64,000 bases of DNA from Flavobacterium sp. LHD-80 (GTDB taxonomy: Bacteria; Bacteroidota; Bacteroidia; Flavobacteriales; Flavobacteriaceae). The stretch's first letter is position 1. Each line of letters opens with the position of its first letter. The notes under the pieces were generated by a model. The model ran no database searches and had not been told where the DNA came from. It saw nothing but the letters and a program-made list of their open reading frames with translations. The stretch is from positions 372,001 to 436,000 of the forward strand of contig NZ_JAVFVS010000001.1 in assembly GCF_030929605.1 (NCBI RefSeq), given 5' to 3'. Positions 50,901-59,082 of this stretch are shown one piece after another. Made by a program: the position numbers and the translations under genes.

Positions 50901-52514
50901 ATGAAAAAGATATATTTAATACTAAATCTATTCGTTTTAGCAACGCTGATTGCTTGCGCAAACGATGATGCTCTTGATGTTGATTTAGACAGTGCCGCTG
51001 CACCTTCTAATATTTCGGCATTGACAACTGTTACTCAGGATAATACTGGAAAAGTTACTTTTATACCTACGGGAGAAGGAGCAACGCAGTACAAAATTAA
51101 TTTTGGAGATGGAACTCCAGAGTCAGCTTATATTCCTTCTGGCGGTACTTTAACCCATACTTATAAGGAAGGAACTTATAAGTCGAAAATTACTGCAATG
51201 AATGTGAATGGAAAAACGACTGAAGTGACAAAGGATGTTGTCGTTTCATTTAGAGCTCCAGAAAAATTGGTTGTTGAAATCACAAATGATTTATCAGTAT
51301 CCAAAAAAATAACCGTAAAAGCAACTGCAGATTTTGCTTTGTTTTATGATGTTTATTTTGGAGAGGCAGGAAAACCAGATCCAATTTCGGCAAATAATGG
51401 CGAATCAGTTTCTTATACGTATAAAGAAGCTGGAGTTTATACCGTTCGTGTAGTTTCTAAAAGCGCGGCAATCAAAACAACAGAATATACGGCACAAGTT
51501 ACTGCAAAATTGGTTGTGGCGCCTTCAGCATCGGCACCAACGCCACCAAATAGACAGCCGGCAGATGTTATTTCGATTTACGGTACAAAATATACCAATG
51601 TTGCAGGAACAAATTATTTCCCAGATTGGGGTCAGGCAGGACAAGGAAGCAGCTGGGCAGAGTTTGATTTGAACGGAGATAAAATGCTGAATTATATTAA
51701 ATTAAGTTACCAAGGAATCGCATTGGCAGACAATGTTACGATAGATGTTTCGAAAATGGAATATTTACACATGGATGTTTGGACAGCAGATGCACAAAAA
51801 ATTGAAACTTCATTGATTCAGACTGGACCTTCAGAAAAACCTGTAGTAAAAGATCTTATAGCTAATCAATGGACAAGTATTGATATTCCAATTTCGGCAT
51901 GGACAAGCCAAGGATTAACAGTAGATAAAATTTTCCAATTGAAACTTGTTGGGACGCCTTGGGCTGGAGGAACTGTATTTATAGATAATATTTATTTCTA
52001 CAAAGCACCAGCAGAATCAATCGCATTGCCTATTGATTTTGAATCTACAAACTTAACTTATGCTTGGGGAGGTTTTGGAAATGTTATTGCTTCAATGACA
52101 ACAAATCCAGATAAAACTGGAGCAAATGTATCTGACAAAGTAGTGAAATTGGAGAAAAAGCCAGGCGCAGAAACTTGGGCAGGAGCAAGCTTAAATCTTG
52201 ATGCTTCACCAGATTTTTCAAAAGGAACTAAAGTAAAAGTGGCGGTTTGGTCTCCAAAAGTAGGCGCTGATATTTTATACAAAATGGAGCTTTCGACTTC
52301 TCCAAAAGATGGAAACGGAAATCCAAGCGTTAATTTTGAGGTGCATGCATCAACAACTGTTGCAAATGCTTGGCAAATATTAACTTTTGATTTGACAAGC
52401 GCAGCAAGCTTTGATGCTACTGTAAAATACGACAGAGTAATTTTATTTCCAGATTTTGGACAAACAGGAACTGGAGCGACTTATTATTTTGACGACATAA
52501 AACAATCCAATTAA
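50901..52514 (+). CDS. PKD-containing surface glycan-binding lipoprotein (SGBP-like)
   Basis: 537 residues. The lipoprotein signal ends TLIAC (Cys19). Two PKD-like domains (about 30-115 and 118-205; YKINFGDGTPE and THTYKEGTYKSKITA) are followed by a Pro/Thr-rich linker. A C-terminal half of two beta-sandwich, carbohydrate-binding-module-like domains (about 220-375 and 380-537) contains FDLNGDKMLNYIKLSYQGIA and the paired endings VFIDNIYFYKAP and TYYFDDIKQSN. It fills the SusE/SGBP position in the locus and should bind beta-glucan at the surface. No catalytic motif is seen. The GH16 gene follows 11 bp downstream. Confidence 0.85.
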   Translation: MKKIYLILNLFVLATLIACANDDALDVDLDSAAAPSNISALTTVTQDNTGKVTFIPTGEGATQYKINFGDGTPESAYIPSGGTLTHTYKEGTYKSKITAMNVNGKTTEVTKDVVVSFRAPEKLVVEITNDLSVSKKITVKATADFALFYDVYFGEAGKPDPISANNGESVSYTYKEAGVYTVRVVSKSAAIKTTEYTAQVTAKLVVAPSASAPTPPNRQPADVISIYGTKYTNVAGTNYFPDWGQAGQGSSWAEFDLNGDKMLNYIKLSYQGIALADNVTIDVSKMEYLHMDVWTADAQKIETSLIQTGPSEKPVVKDLIANQWTSIDIPISAWTSQGLTVDKIFQLKLVGTPWAGGTVFIDNIYFYKAPAESIALPIDFESTNLTYAWGGFGNVIASMTTNPDKTGANVSDKVVKLEKKPGAETWAGASLNLDASPDFSKGTKVKVAVWSPKVGADILYKMELSTSPKDGNGNPSVNFEVHASTTVANAWQILTFDLTSAASFDATVKYDRVILFPDFGQTGTGATYYFDDIKQSN

Positions 52515-52525
52515 AACAAGAAATC

Positions 52526-54196
52526 ATGAGCAAAAATATAATTATAAAGATAGTATCCATATTTACGATTCTCTTGATGACGGGTTGTCAAAAAGATGAT
52601 TTTACTTTTGGATCAATAGATTCACCAACAAATCTTAAAGTTACTTCCGAGGTTATTGGTAAAACTGCTACAGCTCCAAACGGAGATGGATCAGGAACTG
52701 TAAAATTTACAGCTAAGGCTGACGGCGCAATCTCATACAAATACGTCTACAGTGACGGAACATCAGACAATGCACCTAACGGAGTAGTAACAAAACGTTT
52801 TACAAAAACCGGCGTTAATACCTATACGGTAACAGTAATTGCTTCTGGAAAAGGAGGCGTTAGCAGCACAACTACAACTGATGTTACAGTTAAAAGTGAC
52901 TTTAGTGATCCTGAAGCGGTACAGTTTTTAACAGGTGGTACTTCTAAAAAATGGTATTGGTCGGCTTCAGAAGCTGGGCATTTAGGTGTTGGTCAAAATG
53001 ACGGCGATGCAACTAAAAATTATTTTGGAAACTATTATCAGGCTGGAGCTTGGGAAAAAGCAGGTTCGCCAACAAGCAGCTGTTTATACGGAAACGAGTT
53101 GACATTCTCTCTTGAAGGTGATCAGCTTAAATTTCAATTAAACAATGGTGGCGCAACTTTCTTTAATGCAGCTTTTGAAAGTGTAGGAGGAGGAAGCTCA
53201 GGTTCTGATGCTTGTTTGCCGTATGATACTTCAGGGAAAAAATCGGTGTCATTAAGTCCTTCAGAATCTGTTGTAATGCAAAATCCAAATCATGCAACGC
53301 AAACCAGAGGAACTATGATGAATTTCTCTGATAACGGATTTATGGGTTATTATATAGGTCAGAGTTCTTATGAGATTTTATCGATCACAGCAAATAGAAT
53401 GGTGGTTAGAGCCGTTATGGGCGGAAATGCATCATTGGCTTGGTATCATATTTTTACGACTACAAAACCAACTCAGAATCCAACAACTCCAGATAAAGAT
53501 TATACTAATTTAGTATGGTCTGATGAGTTTAATACCGATGGAGCACCAGATGCTTCAAAATGGGTTTATGATTTAGGACGCGGCGATAATGGATGGGGAA
53601 ATAATGAAAAACAGAATTATACGAATTCGTCAACAAACGTAATTGTTCAAGGAGGTAATTTAAAAATTACGGCTAAAAAAGAAGCTTCTGGCGGTGCTGA
53701 TTATTCTTCAGCCAGATTGAAATCTGAAGGGAAATATAAATTTACGTATGGAAAAGTTGAGGTTCGTGCGAAACTTCCAATCGGTGGCGGAACCTGGCCA
53801 GCAATCTGGATGCTCGGAGCAAATTATGCAACAAATGCATGGCCAGCTTGTGGAGAATTAGACATTATGGAACACGTAGGAAACAGCCAAAATGTAATTC
53901 ATGGCACGCTTCATTATCCTGGACATTTCGGCGGAACTGCTAATACAGGTTCTAAAACAATCGCAAATGTGTCAACAGAATTCCATATTTATAAAACAAT
54001 CTGGAGTCCTGAGGCTGTAAAAATATATGTAGATAATGAGTTAATTCATTCAGTTGCTAATGATGCGAGTTTGCCTTTCAACAAAGACTTTTTCTTAATT
54101 TTGAATGTTGCAATGGGAGGTAATTTTGGTGGTAATATTGATGCAGCTTTCACGCAGTCTTCAATGGAGATTGATTACGTAAGAGTATATCAATAG
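52526..54196 (+). CDS. GH16 beta-glucanase (laminarinase-type) lipoprotein with PKD domain
   Basis: 556 residues. The lipoprotein signal ends LMTGC (Cys21). A PKD-like domain (about 33-125) is followed by a beta-rich module of unknown type (about 128-315; FLTGGTSKKWYWSASEAGH onward), then the GH16 catalytic domain (about 325-556). The active-site motif is ELDIMEH, with nucleophile E444, D446 and acid/base E449. VWSDEFNTDGAPD, NNEKQNYTNSS, SEGKYKFTYGKVEVRAKLP and FFLILNVAMGGNFGG are laminarinase hallmarks. It should cleave beta-1,3-glucan at the cell surface before SusCD import. Confidence 0.93.
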   Translation: MSKNIIIKIVSIFTILLMTGCQKDDFTFGSIDSPTNLKVTSEVIGKTATAPNGDGSGTVKFTAKADGAISYKYVYSDGTSDNAPNGVVTKRFTKTGVNTYTVTVIASGKGGVSSTTTTDVTVKSDFSDPEAVQFLTGGTSKKWYWSASEAGHLGVGQNDGDATKNYFGNYYQAGAWEKAGSPTSSCLYGNELTFSLEGDQLKFQLNNGGATFFNAAFESVGGGSSGSDACLPYDTSGKKSVSLSPSESVVMQNPNHATQTRGTMMNFSDNGFMGYYIGQSSYEILSITANRMVVRAVMGGNASLAWYHIFTTTKPTQNPTTPDKDYTNLVWSDEFNTDGAPDASKWVYDLGRGDNGWGNNEKQNYTNSSTNVIVQGGNLKITAKKEASGGADYSSARLKSEGKYKFTYGKVEVRAKLPIGGGTWPAIWMLGANYATNAWPACGELDIMEHVGNSQNVIHGTLHYPGHFGGTANTGSKTIANVSTEFHIYKTIWSPEAVKIYVDNELIHSVANDASLPFNKDFFLILNVAMGGNFGGNIDAAFTQSSMEIDYVRVYQ

Positions 54197-54220
54197 ATTA
54201 AATTAATTAGTAAGAATGAA

Positions 54221-54248
54221 GGAGAAGGTCAGTTTCGGCTGGCCTTCT
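54221..54248 (+). terminator. Hairpin between the two GH16 genes (terminator or attenuator)
   Basis: GAGAAGGTCAG at 54221-54231 pairs with CTGGCCTTCTC at 54238-54248 with a six-base loop. A short T-rich run follows. It may lower expression of the distal gene relative to the main operon. Confidence 0.7.
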
Positions 54249-54275
54249 CAATTTTTATAATTTTAAAATAAAACT

Positions 54276-55034
54276 ATGAAAAAGGTGTTTTTGCTGCTGC
54301 TAGTCAGTAGTGCTTGCTTTGCTCAGGAAGTAAAAAGAAAGCTTGTCTGGGAAGAGAATTTCAATAAAAAAGAGTTAAATGAAAAAGAATGGAATTTCGA
54401 ACTTGGCGACGGTTGTCCTAATCTGTGCGGATTTGGAAACAATGAAAGACAGATTTATACCAAAACAAATCACTCATTTGAAGATGGAAATCTAGTTATT
54501 GAAGCCAGAAAAGAAGGTTCTAAATACACTTCGACTAAAATTACTACCAAAGGGAAAAAGGATTTTAAATACGGTCGTATTGAAGCAAGAGCAAAACTGC
54601 CTGTTGGTCAAGGAATTTGGCCAGCATTCTGGATGTTAGGAGCTAATATTGATCAAATTCATTGGCCAAAAGCAGGCGAAATTGATATTTTAGAATACAT
54701 TGGGCGCGATCCTGGAATGGTCTACACCACTTTACACACACAAGACAGCCACGGAAATACAATCAATACCAAAAGAACGCCATATCCTAATATTGAAGAA
54801 GGGTATCATGTGTTTGCAATTGAATGGACTAAAGATAAAATGGACTTTTTTGTAGACAAAACATTGGTTTATACTTTTAATCCTACGGTAAAAAATGAAG
54901 ATACTTGGCCTTTTGACAAACCTTTCTATATAATTGTCAATGTAGCTGTTGGAGGAAATTTTGGTGGACCAGAAGTTGATGATAAAATTTTTCCTCAAAA
55001 GTACTATGTAGACTATATACGTGTGTACCAATAA
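54276..55034 (+). CDS. Secreted GH16 laminarinase-type endoglucanase
   Basis: 252 residues, a single-domain GH16 enzyme. The signal peptide MKKVFLLLLVSSACFAQ is of type I, so the enzyme is periplasmic or exported rather than lipid-anchored. The active site is EIDILEY, with E135, D137 and E140. FGNNERQIYTKTN, FKYGRIEARAKLPVGQGIW and FYIIVNVAVGGNFGG match the laminarinase subfamily. It follows the lipoprotein GH16 by 79 bp, behind a hairpin. A division of labour with the surface enzyme (surface cut, then periplasmic trimming) is likely but inferred. No GH3 or GH17 partner is in the window. Confidence 0.93.
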   Translation: MKKVFLLLLVSSACFAQEVKRKLVWEENFNKKELNEKEWNFELGDGCPNLCGFGNNERQIYTKTNHSFEDGNLVIEARKEGSKYTSTKITTKGKKDFKYGRIEARAKLPVGQGIWPAFWMLGANIDQIHWPKAGEIDILEYIGRDPGMVYTTLHTQDSHGNTINTKRTPYPNIEEGYHVFAIEWTKDKMDFFVDKTLVYTFNPTVKNEDTWPFDKPFYIIVNVAVGGNFGGPEVDDKIFPQKYYVDYIRVYQ

Positions 55035-55210
55035 AATAATCTAAAAAGAAGATGTGAATAGCTTGTAAATATTTAATTGTAAGTTATTTACGTCTTTTTT
55101 TAACGGTTTTTTCCATGCATAAAATTTAATGTTTTAACGGACTTTCCTAATAAAATTTAACTTATGTGTATGTTTTTTAAGTTTTTATTGTTAATTATTC
55201 TGTGTTTTAT

Positions 55211-55242
55211 TTGCTTTTTAAAATAATAATTTGTTAAATTTG
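55211..55242 (+). promoter_or_regulatory. Promoter of the sigma-70 family gene
   Basis: TAAATTTG at 55235-55242 is a perfect TAnnTTTG with TTG at 55211-55213 as the -33 element, 21 bases apart. It predicts a leader of about 90 bases before the ATG at 55340. The rest of 55035-55339 holds no gene. Confidence 0.62.
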
Positions 55243-55339
55243 ATCACTTAATTAACACAACTAAAAAAAGAGACGCCTATACAATAAAATTACTTTTTAG
55301 AAAATTACTCCAAATTAAAAAAACTAAAAAAGTAGTATT

Positions 55340-55924
55340 ATGGCTCATCTGCATATTCCAGACGCTCTGTTAGTGAAAAATTATATCGATGGCAATGAAG
55401 TTGCACTGTCGACATTAATTAAAAGGCACGAATCTAAAATATATGGTTTCATATATTCTAAGATTGCTGATAGAGATATTTCAAACGATATTTTTCAAGA
55501 CACTTTTATTAAGGTAATCAAAACCTTAAAAAGCAATTCCTATAACGAAGAAGGTAAATTTTTGCCTTGGGTAATGCGCATATCTCACAATTTAATTGTA
55601 GATCACTTTCGTAAAACCAAAAAAATGCCAATGTACAGAGAAACCGAAGAATTTTCAATTTTCTCTGTAATGTCTGATGATTCGCTGACAATTGAAGGCA
55701 AAATGATCCTTGACCAAGTCGAAATTGACTTAAAAAAACTAATCGAAGAACTTCCGGACGATCAAAAAGAAGTATTGGTAATGCGCATGTATCAAGACAT
55801 GAGTTTCAAGGAAATCTCTGAATTGACAGACGTTAGCATCAATACAGCATTAGGAAGAATGCGTTATGCATTAATGAATTTGAGAAAAATAATTGACAAA
55901 CATCAAATTATTTTAACCAACTAA
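55340..55924 (+). CDS. RNA polymerase sigma-70 family (ECF-like) sigma factor
   Basis: 194 residues. Sigma region 2 is visible as LIKRHESKIYGFIYSKIADR, then DISNDIFQDTFIKVIKTLKS and FLPWVMRISHNLIVDHFRKT. Region 4 is LPDDQKEVLVMRMYQDMSFK, then EISELTDVSINTALGRMRYA. No anti-sigma gene is adjacent; a 47-residue protein follows 50 bp downstream instead. Sigma factors of this group in Flavobacteriia are often growth- or stress-related. The target regulon cannot be inferred here. The gene has a good sigma-A-type promoter and a long AT-rich leader. Confidence 0.9.
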   Translation: MAHLHIPDALLVKNYIDGNEVALSTLIKRHESKIYGFIYSKIADRDISNDIFQDTFIKVIKTLKSNSYNEEGKFLPWVMRISHNLIVDHFRKTKKMPMYRETEEFSIFSVMSDDSLTIEGKMILDQVEIDLKKLIEELPDDQKEVLVMRMYQDMSFKEISELTDVSINTALGRMRYALMNLRKIIDKHQIILTN

Positions 55925-55974
55925 TACTATTTTGAGTATTAACCCGTTATACTGTATATAAACATTTTTATAGT

Positions 55975-56118
55975 ATGGCAAAAATTTACTCTAAGAAAGC
56001 ATTAGCTTCTAAAAATTTAAAACCTAAAAAAGAAGTTGTTTCTTTTTTATTAAGTTATTCACAAGCATTAACAGTTGTGAAAATCGAAGATAAAACTTTT
56101 GATATTATAGCAAATTAA
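55975..56118 (+). CDS. 47-residue small protein downstream of the sigma factor
   Basis: A complete ATG-to-TAA frame encodes 47 residues, MAKIYSKKALASKNLKPKKE followed by VVSFLLSYSQALTVVKIEDKTFDIIAN. It has a basic N-terminus and a short amphipathic or hydrophobic middle (VVSFLLSYSQALTVV). It starts 50 bp after the sigma gene and ends before a strong terminator, so the two form one transcript. It might modulate the sigma factor, but nothing in the sequence proves that. The spacing, ATG and terminator support a real gene. Confidence 0.65.
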   Translation: MAKIYSKKALASKNLKPKKEVVSFLLSYSQALTVVKIEDKTFDIIAN

Positions 56119-56183
56119 GCAATCGGTAATTTATGCCGAAAGTTTATTGTTAACGAAAAAACCAAATGGTCGTTTTGGTTTAA

Positions 56184-56226
56184 AGCTCACTTTTAGTATG
56201 TAAAATACTGACAGTGAGTTTTTTTT
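56184..56226 (+). terminator. Terminator after the sigma factor operon
   Basis: CTCACT at 56186-56191 pairs with AGTGAG at 56213-56218, with an inner AGTAT/ATACT pairing and an eight-T tract. A weaker hairpin (AAACCAAA/TTTTGGTTT) precedes it at 56158-56181. The region to 56490 is very AT-rich, without a gene. Confidence 0.78.
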
Positions 56227-56495
56227 GCTTTTTATTAAAAATTCAAAAAATATTATAAATTAGCCGTTTTAAGAAAATGTTGTGATTTAGATAAAAAAAT
56301 ATTAACATTTTATTGTGTATTCGTTTTTTAATTCTATTTTAGATAAAAATATGTAATGTTTATATAAAATATCTCTAAACAATGATATTTATAGTGTAAA
56401 TATTGTTAAAAAATGAATTATTATAAATAATAGCCAAATACGTTTAATCTTTTAAAAATACCAAATATGATAAAAAACTACTCTAGCTAACTTTT

Positions 56496-56613
56496 AAGTT
56501 TGATTACTTTTGAATCCTTTTCCGGAGATCAAAAGTGCAATTTTGCCTCTATTTGAGGATCAACCAACAAAATTGTTGAGAGAAGAACCCAATCTATTTT
56601 AACTATCAAACTT
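56496..56613 (+). promoter_or_regulatory. Possible structured leader upstream of the TPR gene
   Basis: A closing helix AAGTTTGAT (56496-56504) with ATCAAACTT (56605-56613) is perfect over 9 bp. It encloses a hairpin ACTTTTGA/TCAAAAGT (56506-56513 with 56529-56536), a hairpin CCTC/GAGG (56546-56558) and a hairpin CAAC/GTTG (56565-56578). The element ends eight bases before the ATG at 56622. A perfect -7 box TAAGTTTG at 56495-56502 overlaps the first arm, so it may instead be promoter DNA with chance pairing. Confidence 0.35.
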
Positions 56614-56621
56614 GATCTACA

Positions 56622-57683
56622 ATGAAAATGAAACTAATTATTTTATCAACACTATTGATAAATGTTGGGATGTATGCCCAAAAATCACAAATAAAAGATG
56701 CACAGGCAATTTTTGATAAAGGTAATTCGCAAGAAGCAATTGCGATTTTAAATAAAACAGAATATCTTATCATAAATGCGCCAGATGAAGACAAATCTGA
56801 TTTTTATTTTTTAAAAGGAAATGTTCTAAAAGATTTAGCGAGCAAAAATATTGATGCAGCAAACAACTTCAGCCTTGCGTCTCAAGCTTATCAGGATGTA
56901 TTTTTATTCGAAAATGAATCTGGAAAATTCAAATATACTGTAAAAGCAGGTATGGCTTTAAAAGACATGAAGTCTGACTTGGTGAATGGCGCTATGGCCG
57001 ATTTTAAAGCGGGAAAATTCAAAGAAAGTGCCGACAAAAGCTACAAAGTATATTTGTTTGACAAAAAAGATACACTTAATTTATTCAACGCGGCCTCGTC
57101 ATCTATTAATGGTAAAGACTACACTTCGGCAATTAAATATTATGAAGAGTTAAAGAAAAAGAATTACTCTGGAAGCGGTGTTATTTATTATGCTACAAAT
57201 AAAAAAACGAAAGAGGAAGACGCATTTATTTCGCCAAAAGCAAGACAATCAGGAATCGATCAAGGTCTTTATGAGAAACCAAGAACAGAGTCGGTTCCTT
57301 CAAAAAGATTAGACGTAATTAATAATTTAGCTTATTCTTACATGGAAAGTAAAGATTACGCTAAGGCAGAAGCGACTTATAATTACCTTTTAGAGGTAAA
57401 TCCAAATTATATTGATGCTTATATTAATCTCGCCTATTTGAAATTAGAGCAAAAAAAGGCTTTGGCTGATGAAATTGCTAATTTAGGAACTACTCCAAAA
57501 GAAATGCAGCAGTATGATAAGTTAAACGCCAAAAAAGATGATATCGCAAGAAGCGCAATTCCGTTTCTTAAAAAGGCACTAACTATAGAACCTAAAAATC
57601 CAGATGTGACAAAAACCCTTTTGGGAGTTTACAGATCTCTGGATATGACAACTGAATATAATGCTTTAAAAGCGGGAATGTAG
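56622..57683 (+). CDS. Periplasmic TPR protein
   Basis: 353 residues with signal peptide MKMKLIILSTLLINVGMYAQ. TPR-like helical pairs run through most of the protein; the clearest are around YTSAIKYYEELKKKNY (about 165-180), NNLAYSYMESKDYAKAEATY (about 230-265) and AIPFLKKALTIEPKNPDVTK near the end. There is no catalytic motif. It is probably a periplasmic or outer-membrane-associated scaffold. It follows the sigma factor operon after a 500-bp AT-rich gap with a possibly structured leader, and ends at a bidirectional terminator. Confidence 0.85.
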   Translation: MKMKLIILSTLLINVGMYAQKSQIKDAQAIFDKGNSQEAIAILNKTEYLIINAPDEDKSDFYFLKGNVLKDLASKNIDAANNFSLASQAYQDVFLFENESGKFKYTVKAGMALKDMKSDLVNGAMADFKAGKFKESADKSYKVYLFDKKDTLNLFNAASSSINGKDYTSAIKYYEELKKKNYSGSGVIYYATNKKTKEEDAFISPKARQSGIDQGLYEKPRTESVPSKRLDVINNLAYSYMESKDYAKAEATYNYLLEVNPNYIDAYINLAYLKLEQKKALADEIANLGTTPKEMQQYDKLNAKKDDIARSAIPFLKKALTIEPKNPDVTKTLLGVYRSLDMTTEYNALKAGM

Positions 57684-57711
57684 TTTTTTAAGTTTCAAAG
57701 TAACAAAGATA

Positions 57712-57750
57712 CAGAGGCACAAAGGTTTAAACTTTGTGCCTTATTTTTTT
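57712..57750. terminator. Bidirectional terminator between convergent genes
   Basis: AGGCACAAAG at 57715-57724 pairs with CTTTGTGCCT at 57732-57741 and is followed by a T tract. It overlaps the stop codon of the endonuclease III gene. Confidence 0.8.
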
Positions 57751-58409
57751 GAAGTTGCAAGAGTCTTTTCCATCTCTTCAATAATCGATTTTTTTCCGAC
57801 AGTTCTCGTGATAATATCTTTTTCAAGGCTCCAGCCTCTTGCAGGCGAATATTCGCGGCCGTACCAAATAATCTGAAGATGTAGATCATTCCAGATTTCT
57901 CTCGGAAATAACCTTTTGGCGTCTTTTTCAGTTTGCGCCACATTCTTTCCATTCGAAAGATTCCATCTGTACATCAATCTATGGATATGTGTATCAACCG
58001 GAAAAGCTGGAACGCCAAAAGCCTGAGACATTACCACACTTGCCGTTTTATGCCCAACCGCTGGCAATTCTTCAAGTGCTTCAAAACTTTGAGGTACTTG
58101 GCCATTATGTTTTTCAATTAAAATTTCAGATAAACCATGAATTCCTTTTGATTTCATTGGCGATAACCCACATGGACGAATAATTTCCTTAATTTCTTCA
58201 ACCGACATTTTAACCATATCATATGGATTATCAGCTTTCGCAAACAATAAAGGCGTAATCTGGTTCACACGCACATCTGTACATTGTGCCGACAATAAAA
58301 CCGCAATCAATAAGGTATAAGGATCTTTGTGATCAAGTGGGACAGGTATAGTAGGGTAGAGTTCTTTTAACGTATCGATGACAAATTGTACGCGAGCTTC
58401 TTTATTCAT
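57741..58409 (-). CDS. nth: Endonuclease III-like DNA glycosylase lacking the Fe-S cluster cysteines
   Basis: 222 residues from the ATG at 58409 (MNKEARVQFVIDTLKELYPT); a 23-codon upstream extension is unlikely. The HhH-GPD fold is clear: LLIAVLLSAQCTDVRVNQIT, the hairpin LPAVGHKTASVVMSQAFG with the catalytic Lys, and VDTHIHRL with the catalytic Asp. The C-terminal C-x6-C-x2-C-x5-C cluster motif of E. coli Nth is absent; the region reads IWYGREYSPARGWSLEKDII. It should excise oxidised pyrimidines in the cytosol. It is a single gene, convergent with the TPR gene. Confidence 0.92.
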   Translation of the reverse strand: MNKEARVQFVIDTLKELYPTIPVPLDHKDPYTLLIAVLLSAQCTDVRVNQITPLLFAKADNPYDMVKMSVEEIKEIIRPCGLSPMKSKGIHGLSEILIEKHNGQVPQSFEALEELPAVGHKTASVVMSQAFGVPAFPVDTHIHRLMYRWNLSNGKNVAQTEKDAKRLFPREIWNDLHLQIIWYGREYSPARGWSLEKDIITRTVGKKSIIEEMEKTLATSKK

Positions 58410-58491
58410 TTCCGTATTTTTAGAGTCGTAAAAATAGTGTATTTTTGATGATGTGCCTAATCCAGCTTTCCGTTTCAACTCCTCATTGAGT

Positions 58492-58559
58492 CAGTAACAT
58501 TTTTAAGTATTTAAAAGAGCTTCCTTCGGTCGCTTTTTAAATACAAAAAATGTAAACTG
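58492..58559. repeat. Long hairpin, 68 nt, with TTCCTTCGGTC loop
   Basis: CAGT, ACATTTTT, GTATTTAAAA and GC on the left pair in order with GC, TTTTAAATAC, AAAAATGT and ACTG on the right. The element lies between divergent genes and could be a REP-like palindrome. The rest of the 58410-58707 gap carries only A/T-rich sequence and CTAA repeats. Confidence 0.7.
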
Positions 58560-58647
58560 CCACAATTCCGGGGTTTTCACTTCAATCTGGGGCATGAAAA
58601 AAAAACATCAATTGTTAATTATTAATAAAATATAATAGTAAAACTGA

Positions 58648-58691
58648 TAATCTAAGTTAGTCTAAGAAGTCTAATAATCTAAAATTCTAAA
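58648..58691. repeat. CTAA-rich short repeats before the gene at 58708
   Basis: Successive AATCTAAG, AGTCTAAG, AGTCTAAT, AATCTAAA and ATTCTAAA units with 8-9-base spacing lie on the plus strand. A similar run lies at 59042-59077. The core CTAAG is shared with the arrays at 4262 and 6502. Confidence 0.55.
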
Positions 58692-58707
58692 AATAAATCA
58701 CAGATAA

Positions 58708-59001
58708 ATGGTAAGATTTTTAAAACAATATTTTATGGAAATATTGCTTATTGTACTTATAATTTTTGTTATCTACATTCAAAGAGATTGGCTTTGTAAG
58801 GAATATAATCGTGAGGTAGATTTAAATGTTATGCGCTTGATGAAAGACAAAAATGCAACATCTAATATTAAACTATTTGCTGAAGATTCAAAGGAGCAAT
58901 TTGCATATCAATTAGATCGTTTGATAGCTTTTACTTTTGGAGGATTTAGTTTAATAATAATTAGACGGCTTAATCCAAAGAATAAAATAAAGACGAATTA
59001 G
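58708..59001 (+). CDS. Small membrane protein of unknown function
   Basis: 97 residues. One TM segment near the N-terminus (FMEILLIVLIIFVIYIQRDW) is followed by a polar region (REVDLNVMRLMKDKNATSNI), then a second weaker hydrophobic stretch (IAFTFGGFSLIIIRRL) close to the C-terminus. No family is recognised. It lies between short CTAA repeat arrays, 82 bp ahead of the Bcp gene. Coding status is supported by a plausible ATG and the membrane pattern, but conservation was not tested. Confidence 0.55.
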   Translation: MVRFLKQYFMEILLIVLIIFVIYIQRDWLCKEYNREVDLNVMRLMKDKNATSNIKLFAEDSKEQFAYQLDRLIAFTFGGFSLIIIRRLNPKNKIKTN

Positions 59002-59041
59002 ATTTATAATATCAGTTTTTTTTTAATAAAACAAAAGATTT

Positions 59042-59077
59042 AAAATCTAAGAAGTCTAACAACCTAATAATCTAAAA
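59042..59077. repeat. CTAA-rich short repeats before the Bcp gene
   Basis: AATCTAAG, AGTCTAAC, AACCTAAT and AATCTAAA follow one another and end a few bases before the ATG at 59083. They match the run at 58655-58690 almost base for base. Confidence 0.6.
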
Positions 59078-59082
59078 AAAAA

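Noticed and set aside
54732..55031. 99-codon open frame antisense to the secreted GH16 gene
   Set aside because: It overlaps the conserved GH16 C-terminus completely and has no coding signature.
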